Shown here piece after piece: positions 20,114-28,808 of a stretch of 64,000 nt of DNA; the stretch's first letter is position 1; each line of letters starts with the position of its first letter. A program made the translations under genes and the position numbers. The DNA is from Megalonaias nervosa. Its lineage: Eukaryota > Mollusca > Bivalvia > Unionida > Unionidae. The DNA is taken from assembly GCA_016617855.1 (NCBI GenBank), contig JAECUM010004923.1, positions 30,641-94,640 of the forward strand, in the 5' to 3' direction. Under the pieces are notes generated by a model. The model saw nothing but the letters and a program-made list of their open reading frames with translations, was not told the origin of the DNA and ran no database searches.

Positions 20114-21089
20114 TGTTACGTATCGGCTCGTTCAAAGTAACACAAAGAAAGAGTGAAGACAACAAGCTTTGTAAATTTTAACAAAAATAATTTATTTCCC
20201 TAGAAAACACGGTGAAAAGGTAAATAGATGAAACAAGACTTACGATTTACGAAGAAGATTCCAAAAATTTGTTCTAAAGTTGTGAAAACACATAAGTCCT
20301 GTGAATAAACAGTTCTAATTTGATATAGTCTGAATCTCAGTTCCGTTCCAAGATGGCGGATGATGACGTCAGACGAAGGCTAACACAGAATGTCCAGAAT
20401 TTTCACTGTAAAGCACAATTTGTATTGTTCTGTTCCGATTTAGAAGTAATTTCATCAAATGTCTTTGTCCAAAGCCAGTAGGGCTGTTCTCCAGGGAAAA
20501 TAACTATTTAGAAAGTAGATGAAATACAGCTACCACCACTAACAACACACATGTTGTTCCTAACACGTACGAATGAACAAACACCTCTTTCCAGCACATA
20601 AATACCTTTTCCTTAAGGTATTAGAAACTCTGTAAGATGTTATGATGTGACTCTCAAGTATAACTGACTACGATTACGACTTTGACTACGACTGACTAAA
20701 CATTTCTTACAGGTAACTGAGCATTTAAAATAAGCTAATGCGTCATTACATGTACACACGCATGAAAGACACGTGTGATTTCGAAATCACTACAATGCGT
20801 AAACAAGTATTATTTTGAAATAACGTGGTCACAGCCAATCATTTACATAGCTCTTTCTCACTGTTTACTTGATACGAAAAACCGTCATGCAAAAATCGTG
20901 CTTACAAGAGTCACATTTAAGTTTTAAATAAATAGGATGTTTCTAACAAACTATTAGACCTTGCTAACATAACCATCACCATAACAATAATAACATTTAG
21001 TGATATAAAAACAAAATAAAAAAATGAAACAAAGGATTAGAAGAATTTAAATTTTAACTCATATGTAATTTAACTACAGGGTCGTAACA
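20114..21089 (-). repeat. LTR (5' LTR in element orientation)
   Basis: 976 bp, high identity to the other LTR, which points to a fairly recent insertion. Ends TGTTACG/CGTAACA. Confidence 0.95.
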
Positions 21090-22012
21090 ATGTAGTTAAG
21101 GAGATTTTGAGGAAAGAATCTTATCCAAGAGCATTATCACAATTTGAAAGGGACTTATAAAATATAAATAACAAAATAAGAGATGATGAGTATAAAATGT
21201 TTAACTCAACATATAAATTTGAAGATTTGAGAATATACAATATTTTAAAAGAAGAATATAATGCTGACGAAACAACTGCATGGTTAACGCAATATCAGAG
21301 GATAATAAGAAACAGATCGATTTAGTGGTACCGGGAAATAGAGAATATTACGAAGCTATTGAAAAATACCGACAAGGTATTATCGCCGATCTTTATATCA
21401 AAGATATTAATCGAATAATTAATGAAAAAAAGTTCGATCATCACTCTAATGTTTTGACCACTGTAGCAAAAAATAGATTTAGAAAGAGTACCAGCTGCGA
21501 GTCTGGCGGAAACTGAAAACCCACTATTTATATTGCCAGAGAAAATTGAAGAACCAATAGTTATATCTCCAGAGGAAGCTGAAAGAAGGAAGCAAATTGA
21601 AAAAAAAGATAGAAAAATGACAGAAGGTATAATAACAAAATCCGAATACAAATCTTTTATAAAAAAATATGATATTGAAGACATTAATAATATTGCTAAA
21701 TGGCCACAAGATAAATATGATGATCTTATTGAAGAATTAAAATATATTTATGATGATGGAGTAGAAGCTGATGGTAGAATTAGTAAAGCTAAAATAGAAG
21801 ATCTTGAAAAACTTTTTGAACGAGTTAGAGATGCTATTATTGCTTATAATGTAATACCTATAGCGAAGAAAATTAGATCTGGAGAATCTAAATATGTAAA
21901 ATTTTACGACGAGTTTGAATATAATGAGAATCTTCGCATGAGTGAAATGAGTAAAAAGACTGGAACCGGTGTAAAAATATTTACATCAACCGCTGAAATG
22001 ATAGGCAGATAA
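21090..22012 (+). pseudogene. 3' part of the split unknown Polinton 2 gene
   Basis: This continues the 14,275-14,397 frame after the LTR element (VVKEILRKESYPRALSQFERD). There are breaks near 21,159 and at several points between 21,300 and 21,470, then a clean frame from about 21,480 to 22,012. It is Glu/Lys/Asp-rich and helical (EEAERRKQIEKKDRKMTEG) with repeated 'KSEY'-like helices. It may be a coiled-coil or structural protein encoded upstream of the capsid genes. Confidence 0.5.
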
Positions 22013-22162
22013 ATGCTGTTGATATCGTCAAAGGAAGCTGGGAATGTTAGCGCTGAAATTGATAATAAAATTATTGACATACTTGATCATTTGAGATCGG
22101 AAAATTTATTGACATCTGACGAGTACGAAACTTTACACCGCGACTTAATCGCGGCGATTTAA
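22013..22162 (+). CDS. small helical ORF before the penton gene
   Basis: 49 codons in the same frame directly after the TAA of the preceding gene (TAA-ATG). Contains NKIIDILDHLRSENLLTSDEY, similar in style to helices of the upstream protein. It may be the former C-terminus of that protein, cut off by a stop codon. A duplicated 'ggcgatttaatataa' follows the stop at 22,153-22,180. Confidence 0.35.
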   Translation: MLLISSKEAGNVSAEIDNKIIDILDHLRSENLLTSDEYETLHRDLIAAI

Positions 22163-22230
22163 TATAAATCAAGGCGATTTAATATAACAATTTTGTAAAT
22201 ATCAATTTTATAAAAATATAGTAAATAACA

Positions 22231-22980
22231 ATGTCAACAACATTATTACTAGACTCTAGTACGGCCGCAAAAGATAGCGCAAATTTTTCAGTAAAGTATA
22301 TTCCGCCAATGCAACTTGATACTGAAAAACAGTATGAAATTGGACTAATTTCATGTACGTGTTGGAATTCGATGGCTAACGTAAAAACTGGTGTCAATAA
22401 TGAATTTGATTTTATAATTCCGTCTATTATAAGAGATCGATGGAGAGAAATTAAGATTCCGCAAGGAGCTTATAATATCACTGATCTAAATAGGACTATA
22501 AAGGAGCTTATAACAAAAGCTGGCGGTGTAGCTGATAATTTCGAGTTAACAGCGAATTATAACACGTTAAGAGCTAGATTAAAATTAAAGGATATGTTAA
22601 TCGATTTTACACCAAGAGAAAAAAGTATTGTACAACTGATAGGATTTACTAAAGACAGTTATGGCACTTTTGAAGGGGCTACGCATGACGGTGAACTGTC
22701 GGTAAATATAACTGACGTAAACACAATATTAATAAATTGCTCCATTGCTTCTGGATCTTACTCAGCCCAGGGCAGTAAAGGTCAAACAATATATAGTTTC
22801 TCACCAGATGTTCCACCAGGTTCTCTCATGCAAATTAGACCACTGCAAGTTATTTATTATTCGCTAAATGTTGAAAATCAAATAACAACAATAAATATGC
22901 ATTTGACAGATCAATCTGGGCGACAGCTGGATCTAAATAACGAGGTCGTTACATATTACCTACACTTACGCGCGCAATAG
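22231..22980 (+). CDS. penton-like minor capsid protein of Polinton 2
   Basis: 249 codons, intact. The layout fits the Polinton minor capsid (single jelly-roll, penton) family: an N-terminal strand-rich part with EIGLISCTCWNSMANV, the motif WREIKIPQGAYNITDLNRTI, a middle ending IVQLIGF, and the C-terminal SFSPDVPPGSLMQIRP ... TYYLHLRAQ. Pentamers of this protein sit at capsid vertices. It lies just upstream of a small capsid-type protein and the MCP in the usual cluster. Confidence 0.85.
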   Translation: MSTTLLLDSSTAAKDSANFSVKYIPPMQLDTEKQYEIGLISCTCWNSMANVKTGVNNEFDFIIPSIIRDRWREIKIPQGAYNITDLNRTIKELITKAGGVADNFELTANYNTLRARLKLKDMLIDFTPREKSIVQLIGFTKDSYGTFEGATHDGELSVNITDVNTILINCSIASGSYSAQGSKGQTIYSFSPDVPPGSLMQIRPLQVIYYSLNVENQITTINMHLTDQSGRQLDLNNEVVTYYLHLRAQ

Positions 22981-23043
22981 TAAACATATTTTATAAGAAA
23001 AGCTAAAAGATTTGGCAATGAAAATTATGCAACCTCAGATATA

Positions 23044-23420
23044 ATGAAACAGAGAAAAAAATCTCATAGAAGAAAATTGTTGGTGGATTTTTTGGAAATA
23101 TAGTTACTAAAATTATTGAAAATATTCCGGGGGTCGCGCGTAAAGTTGCACCAATTGCACTTGACACAAGTAAAGCTTTTGCAACTGGAGCTGCATCTGC
23201 CGCTGGAACTGCGGTGGGACAAAAAATAGCTGATAAAATAAAAGGCACACCGTCTACATCTGAGATTAAACAAGTTATATCGGAAATCGCTCCAACAAAA
23301 GAAACTCAACGTGCTATGATAACAACAACAAAAAAACTTTTATCACCAAAGGGCGAGCAGATCATACAAAAATTAATATCTAAAGTAACGGCGCCGCAAA
23401 TAAAATTTTATATAATCTAA
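23044..23420 (+). pseudogene. small basic/amphipathic capsid-type protein, frameshifted
   Basis: An ATG at 23044 gives a basic start (MKQRKKSHRRK). A 1-nt shift in the AGAAGAAAA run near 23,070-23,075 leads into a GGFFGNIVTKII segment followed by an Ala/Gly-rich amphipathic stretch (TGAASAAGTAVGQKIADK) and a Lys-rich tail to TAA at 23,420. A basic head, hydrophobic GGF segment and position between penton and MCP suggest a minor capsid or membrane-active protein comparable to adenoviral pVI/pX types. That comparison is inference. Confidence 0.5.
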
Positions 23421-23430
23421 TAAATAACAA

Positions 23431-24949
23431 ATGTCTGTTAAAAATTATCTCGATTTGGCGGAAACTTATGACGAGGACAACACGGTAACAGAATTTGAGT
23501 ATGTTGAGTATCTCGACGAAAATTCTAATGAACCAAATAAAGCTGGTATTAGAACATTTAATACTCGAGACGAAGATGTATTTCTACTTCCTCACAAAGC
23601 AATGTTAGAAGTTCTCGGTCAGATCATGACAGTGGCCAATCCGCCTGTTGCAATTGCAGCTGGAACAGAAGTAGCTCTTATAAATAATGGCTGGTGCTTA
23701 TTCAAATGTGCCCGATATCAACTAGCTAATCAAAACTGTTGAAGATATTTCGAGTCATTTACAAGTTGCAAGTACAATCTTAAATATTATTTCGTTTTCT
23801 GATGATTATTCAAGATCATCCGCAACGAACATGATGTGGTTTAAAGATACTGGAACTGGTGGTTTAGCCGTATCAAATGAACTTTTCTCCAAAGGTGTTT
23901 TAGTACACGGAGCTGATGCTGCTGCAGATGTTGCAATTGTAAGAAATTTTCTTATTGCTAATGCTAACAATTTTGGTATAGCCGCACCAGATGCAGTAGC
24001 TAACGCAGACGCTACAAGACTTTCTCTTACTGCTGCTTGTAATAATCTTGGCATAACACCACCAGGAGCAGCTGCAGATGGTGTTGTAATGTTAGATTTA
24101 GTTAATAAAGCAATTAGCGTAAAAAATATACGTTACAATGAAGGTTATACCAGAAGGAAGGCACTTGCAGCAGGATCACGTCAAATTACAATGATGCTGC
24201 CATTAAGTACAATAGTTGGATTTTGTCGCGATTACGATAAAGTATTTCGTGGAGTTAAACATACACTTATTTTAGATCGGGCAGAACAAAACGACTGCTT
24301 GTTTAGGTCAGGCGGAGCTGATGTACAATTTATCATAAACAAACTTGCGTTGTGGATGCAGCGTGTAACGCCATCGATCACTAAAATGTCAGAATTAAAT
24401 AATATGCTTGAAAACCGCACAAACCAAATTTATTTTCAGCAACATAAAATATATCAAACAGCAGTTCTGAATACTACAGACTACACATGGCGAGTCACAA
24501 CAACATCAAGCGAACAACTGCCGAGACATTTATTTGTTGTGTTTCAGCAGCAAGCGCGGCGTTGTAACCAACAACAAAATAATGCGATATTTGACCACGC
24601 CGATGTTAGACGAATGTATGCTAGACTAAATTCGAAGCAATATCCGGAACGAGCGATAGAATGTAATTTTGCAGATGACGCCAACGCAGTGCTCGACGCA
24701 GTGCAAAAATATCAAGATGTTGAAGATAGATCTCAATTATCAGTAGAAGAATTTCGTACACTTTATCCAATATTTTATTTTGATGTTAGTAAACATAGTG
24801 AGCGAGCTGTTGATTCGACAACTGATATTGAAATTACCTGGACACTTGGAGCAGTTCCAGTAGCGCAGTTGTACGTGTACGCGTTAGTAATAAGCGACAG
24901 ATTTATTACGATTGATTCTGTTGGAGGTAAAATGAGAGTCCAAGTTTAA
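23431..24949 (+). pseudogene. major capsid protein (double jelly-roll) of Polinton 2, one frameshift
   Basis: About 505 codons. The first 103 (from ATG 23431) contain EDVFLLPHKAMLEVLGQI and an AINNGWCLFK-like strand. A frameshift at about 23,728-23,745 changes frame, and coding continues to 24,949. Conserved MCP features include the GGLAVSNELF segment, ALAAGSRQITMMLPLSTI, RGVKHTLILDR, LALWMQRVTPSI and the C-terminal VAQLYVYALVI. Hexon-like trimers form the capsid shell. An Ala-rich loop (24,000-24,090) is a lineage-specific insertion. Confidence 0.85.
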
Positions 24950-24968
24950 TATATAATCTTTATATAAG

Positions 24969-25356
24969 ATGACAAAATATATTGTAAAAGAAATATATTT
25001 GACTGATGGTCAAGTTAAAAAATTAGCAGCTGCTGTTGCAAAGCAGAGACAGGTGTCATTAAAAATCAACCCTGACATTTCCAAGGGTATTTTAACAAAA
25101 TTGATGTTGACCAAAAAACAGGCGAACAGGTACGATCGTAAAAAAAACTTTTGTTTTAAATTTAAGTGCCGCACAAATAACAGCGATGTCAAAACAAGGT
25201 GGTTTCTTTGGTCCGGCATTATCAGTGATGGCCAGCACAATAATACCAAAAATTTTACCTATACTAGGAACGCTTGGACTAGCAGCAGCGTCTGGAGCAA
25301 TATCTGGCGCAACGAAAAAAGCAGTTGAAGGTCATGGTATAAAAAAAGTAGTTTAA
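24969..25356 (+). pseudogene. GGF-type small capsid/core protein of Polinton 2
   Basis: Starts MTKYIVKEIYLTDGQVKK. A frameshift near 25,130-25,145 moves coding to the frame with LNLSAAQI and SKQGGFFGPALSV, followed by Pro/Leu/Ala/Gly-rich hydrophobic sequence ending at TAA 25,354-25,356. Hydrophilic N-terminus plus GGF hydrophobic tail matches the build of the duplicated GGF proteins of Polinton 1. Placement between MCP and protease is typical of Polinton capsid clusters. Confidence 0.55.
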
Positions 25357-25369
25357 AGATAAATTGTAA

Positions 25370-26017
25370 ATGTCGATGGTAACAAAATTTTATGTGACTG
25401 ATAAATATAATGCCACAACGAAGAAAAACAGCAACGAAAAAAATGAAAACAACGAAACGCCGGCGGACGAAACAAAGAGGATTTCTTCCAATAGCTCCAC
25501 TTTTAGCGGGACTAGCGGGAAGTATACTACCAAATCTGCTAGGAATAGGACGTGGACTAACATTGCCGGGAACACGGCCATCCCGCTAAGTAACTTTGAT
25601 ATACTTGTTAAGTTAGGATCGGTTCCCAGATTTCACGGAGTTTATTCTAAAGATGAACTTACTAACATCACAGGTGGTTCGTGCGTGATAAATATACAAG
25701 ATTTCAACGACGGATCCGGCACACATTGGGTAGCAGTTTATAATAACAATTATTTTGACTCGTTTGGACTTCCTCCGAGCGATGCAATAAAAAAATATAT
25801 AAACAAAAAATATAAAATAATATATTATTCGTCCAATCAACTTCAACCTGTTGGAACTTCTGCTTGCGGATATTATTGTATAATGTTCATTAAACAGATG
25901 TCCCAGCCACCTGACAACGTCAGGGAATTTAATTTTTTAAAGTTTATTTTACAGTTTAACAAGCATTCTTCTCAGGCTAACGATGAGATTGCAATAAATT
26001 TTTGTAAAGCTATCTAA
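25370..26017 (+). CDS. adenain-like maturation protease (C5/C48 type) of Polinton 2
   Basis: The protease core begins about 25,590 (SNFDILVKLGSVPRFHGVYS). His lies in GSGTHWVAVYNN, the acidic residue in YFDSFGLPPS, Gln in SSNQLQPVGT and the nucleophile Cys in SACGYYCIMF, all present and in order. It cleaves capsid precursors. The frame is open back to 25,370, but the first ~73 codons overlap the basic ORF and look non-native. The expected start codon just before SNFD reads CTA, so the start may have been lost or may be upstream. Confidence 0.85.
   Translation: MSMVTKFYVTDKYNATTKKNSNEKNENNETPADETKRISSNSSTFSGTSGKYTTKSARNRTWTNIAGNTAIPLSNFDILVKLGSVPRFHGVYSKDELTNITGGSCVINIQDFNDGSGTHWVAVYNNNYFDSFGLPPSDAIKKYINKKYKIIYYSSNQLQPVGTSACGYYCIMFIKQMSQPPDNVREFNFLKFILQFNKHSSQANDEIAINFCKAI
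25410..25589 (+). CDS. overlapping short basic protein, pX-like
   Basis: 59 codons in a frame different from the protease ORF that overlaps it. It starts extremely basic (PQRRKTATKKMKTTKRRRTK), then has a hydrophobic RGFLPIAPLLAGLAGSI segment and ends at TAA 25,587-25,589. Basic head plus hydrophobic tail is the pattern of adenovirus core protein X-like peptides. The 25,370-25,590 part of the protease frame has no family support, so this is the likely true coding frame here. Confidence 0.6.
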   Translation: MPQRRKTATKKMKTTKRRRTKQRGFLPIAPLLAGLAGSILPNLLGIGRGLTLPGTRPSR

Positions 26018-26104
26018 AGCTTGCAATTAATTTTTGTGAAGCTATCTAAAAGCCTGCAATTGATTTTTGTAAAGCTATCTAAAAGCCTGCAATTGATTTT
26101 GTCT
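25989..26104 (+). repeat. 33-bp tandem duplication of the protease C-terminus
   Basis: gcaataaatttttgtaaagctatctaaa at the protease end recurs three more times as gcaattRatttttgtRaagctatctaaaagcct (last copy partial). Each copy restates the last codons and stop of the protease gene. Confidence 0.85.
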
Positions 26105-26122
26105 AAACTTATGTATATAATA

Positions 26123-26317
26123 ATGTCAACATATTGTCTCAAATGTAAAACTAAAACAGAAAATGTCAATGAAACAACAGAAAAAACAAGGAACAACAGG
26201 ACAATGCTGAAAAGTATTTGCGCAATCTGCGGAAAAAGAAAAAGTATGTTTTTAAAGAAATCGTCCGGAGCTGGTTGCCCCGAAATTGTCAGGGACGTTA
26301 TTTTAGTAGATGATTAA
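26123..26317 (+). CDS. small zinc-ribbon protein of Polinton 2
   Basis: 64 codons. Two CX2C pairs (YCLKCKTK near the start, CAICGKRK in the middle) predict a zinc ribbon. The TATATAATA just upstream and the MST start favour 26123 over the earlier in-frame ATG at 26021, which lies inside the tandem repeat. Small zinc-ribbon proteins between protease and PLA2 are usual in Polintons (from memory). Role unknown. Confidence 0.6.
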   Translation: MSTYCLKCKTKTENVNETTEKTRNNRTMLKSICAICGKRKSMFLKKSSGAGCPEIVRDVILVDD

Positions 26318-26864
26318 CTGACTGTCTCTGACTAAGATAAGTACCCACTGGTTTTTATTTTTTGGGGGTGAAAACCCCAGCATTTTTCAATATAAATTGA
26401 CATTATTATTATAAATCTGAGAAATATTTTCTGAAAAATTGAATTTTGTCCACTTTTTTCACAAATTTTACTTTTTTAACCAAATTTTACTGGTTTTTCA
26501 TAAATTTTTCGTTAATTTTTTGCTGTTTTTTTGAGAAAATATTGAAAAGTGCTGAGGTTTTGACCCTCGAAAAATCAGAAATTTGACAGAAAAAATCATC
26601 AAAAACAGGGTAAATTGGTTGAAAAATTGCAAAATTTGTGAAAAAAGTGGACAAAATTCAATTTTTCAGAAAATATTTATCAGATTTCGTTACACTGCCT
26701 GGGGTTTTAGCCCTCGAAAATCAGAAAAATCGTTAAAAGAACGGAGTTTTTACCCCTGGGGTTTTAGCCCTCGATAAATCAGAAATTTGACAGAAAAACC
26801 GGTAAAATTTAATTTTTCAGAAATATTTTGTCGGTTATAATAAAATTATTATTTTATAAATATT
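26314..26864. repeat. AT-rich insertion with internal inverted repeats, flanked by 16-bp direct repeats
   Basis: TTATTTTAGTAGATGA (26,298-26,313) and TTATTTTAGTAGACGA (26,865-26,880) flank a 551-bp non-coding block. Inside, gaaaaattgaattttgtcc (26,434 on) is inverted at about 26,640-26,675, giving a long imperfect hairpin. The phrase ggggttttagccctcga appears at 26,701 and 26,757 with a variant at 26,549. No coding sequence is seen. It could be a small non-autonomous element or a duplication-bounded hairpin. Confidence 0.6.
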
Positions 26865-26891
26865 ATTTTAGTAGACGACTGAAAGTATAGA

Positions 26892-28266
26892 ATGAGATGC
26901 AACTGCGATTCCGACAGAGATTTATGTCTCGAGCAAAATAAAATTGTCATATACTGTCAACGTTGTAACAACAGAGAAATAATTGGAACAGGTATAGATA
27001 TACATAAATTGATTGACAAATTACCGAAACCAAAAGGAGGCTGGACATTACCAGGCCATAAATATACTGGACCTTATAATCCGCTAGATAAACAACTAGA
27101 TGAAAACGATAATCCGCTGCCAGGACAAGAGCCTTACAATCAAGTTGATGCAATAGCAATGCGTCATGACATTTGTTATCGTGACATTGAACGTCCTGAT
27201 AATGTTCGTGTAGAAAACTCAAAATCAGACTGTGATAAAGTAATGTTAGACGAACTTCGTGATATGGAGCCGACAAATATGCGAGAACGTTTTGATAGAA
27301 GGCTGGTGCAGGGTTTTATTGGAGCAAAATATAAATTAGGACTTGGGAAAGAATTGTATGATGATCTGGCGGCCGAACTACACAAACCTAAAAGAAAAAG
27401 TTTACGCGACGTAAAGTTGTCGCAAATGCCGTTGACGATATCTGGGCGATAGATTTAGTCGATGTGTCAAATCTTGCTCAGTTTAATGATAATAAGAAAT
27501 ATTTGTTTAACGTTGTAGATGTTTTTAGTAAATATGCTTTTAGTGTTCCAATTTCAGACAAGACAGGAACGTCAATGACTGACGCGCTAAAACAGATTAT
27601 CGTTAGTAGGGAAAGAAAACCGAATAGAATCTGGACCGATCACGGAGCAGAATTTTTCAATAAAAAGTTCGAGCAGTTTTTGGAGCAAAATAATATCAAA
27701 AAGTATGTTACAGGAAACGAAGGTAAAAGCGTTGTCGTCGAGCGATTTAATCGCACGCTAAACGAAAAAATACACAAATATTTGACAGCTATTTGACAGC
27801 TAAAAACACAAACAGATATGTCGATGAGCTTCCGCAGATAGTTGACGAATATAATAACACGAAACACCGAACCACTAAATTGTCGCCCAACAACGCAATC
27901 AAAAATCCGATATTAGCGAATGAAAACATGTACCGCAGACATAAATTTAAAGTGGGTGATAAAGTTAGAATTTCTCTGACGAAGAAAACATTTGAAAAAG
28001 GATTTACTCCAGACTGGACTGAAGAAGTATTTGTAGTTGATAAAGTACTTTTAACAATACCTGTAACATACGCGTTAAAAGATCTGGCAGGGGAACCTAT
28101 AACTGGTAGTTTTTACGAGCAGGAACTTCAAAAAACTGAACAAGATGTTTTCGTTATTGAAAAAGTTATTCGAAAACGCGGCGACAAAAGTTTAGTTAAG
28201 TGGCGCGGGTATAGCGATAAATTTAATAGTTGGATCCCAACTAAGTCAATGCAAAATTATTTATAA
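26892..28266 (+). pseudogene. PLA2-integrase fusion of Polinton 2 (two frameshifts)
   Basis: A Cys-rich head (CNCDSD, YCQRCNNRE) precedes a PLA2 domain of parvovirus/Polinton type: calcium loop YTGPYNPLDKQL and catalytic IAMRHDICYRD. It would breach membranes during entry. A frameshift near 27,405-27,420 leads into the rve integrase: first Asp in AIDLVDV, second in IWTDHGAEFF, Glu in VVVERFNRTL, so the DDE triad is complete. An 11-bp duplication at 27,780-27,801 then breaks the frame. The rest reads from the ATG at 27793 and includes a C-terminal chromodomain (LVKWRGYSDKFNSWIP). Confidence 0.85.
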
Positions 28267-28772
28267 CGTTATTATAAATTTGTTCGTATTTCACAAGTAC
28301 AGATTTACATTTAATAGGTTTACATAACGAAATTAAATGTAATTTTCTTTCATTATCAACTGGCATCAAATTGAATATCTTAGCAAAAATGAAATCGTAT
28401 TTTATGCTCCTTTGCTGGCCAGTTATCTTTAGATTTAAAAACGGTTTGATAAGCTGCCAAAATGTTTGTTGTTTGGCAACAGTAAAATTAAATTTTATTA
28501 TTTTTTTTAGCAATGTGATACTTAACATTATATCGTCCAGTTGTCGGTCTGGTGTAATTTTTTCTGTCGGCGACAGTAACTACTTCATCATCGTCGGATT
28601 CGTTGTTATACAAAATATCATCTTCGCTATAACTAGCAGATTTGTCTATTATATCACTGGTGATTGTAATATTGTCTGCAACTTTATCGTTGGCGACTTT
28701 GTCGCTGGTGATTATATCACTTGCGATTGTATCTTCCGCGTATATTTCAGCAAGTCGTTTCATCAAGTTCAT
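28241..28772 (-). pseudogene. minus-strand acidic Polinton 2 gene, frameshifted
   Basis: Starts ATG 28772 (MNLMKRLAEIYAEDT), acidic through SEDDILYNNESDDDEVVTV. A frame change near 28,500-28,530 leads into a basic/hydrophobic part (LKITGQQRSIKYDFIF, LISLCKPIKCKS) ending at 28,241 and overlapping the integrase 3' end. It shares a ~35-bp divergent promoter region with PolB (28,773-28,808). Function unknown. Confidence 0.45.
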
Positions 28773-28808
28773 ATTATAATATACTTTTATCTAATTTACT
28801 GTTATAAG

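Larger units (their letters stand above)
14398..21089 (-). mobile_element. Ty3/Gypsy LTR retrotransposon, Gmr1-like gene order, nested in Polinton 2
   Basis: Two near-identical ~975-bp direct LTRs (14,398-15,372 and 20,114-21,089) with 7-bp ends TGTTACG/CGTAACA. Coding is on the minus strand in the order gag, protease, integrase, reverse transcriptase, RNase H. Integrase upstream of RT is the arrangement described for Gmr1-type elements. No 4-6 bp target duplication is visible (left flank GAAGA, right flank ATGTA). Confidence 0.93.

Noticed and set aside
28371..28808. N-terminal extension of Polinton 2 PolB with hydrophobic residues
   Set aside because: It is antisense to the minus-strand acidic gene and precedes the ATG at 28809, which has the likely promoter.
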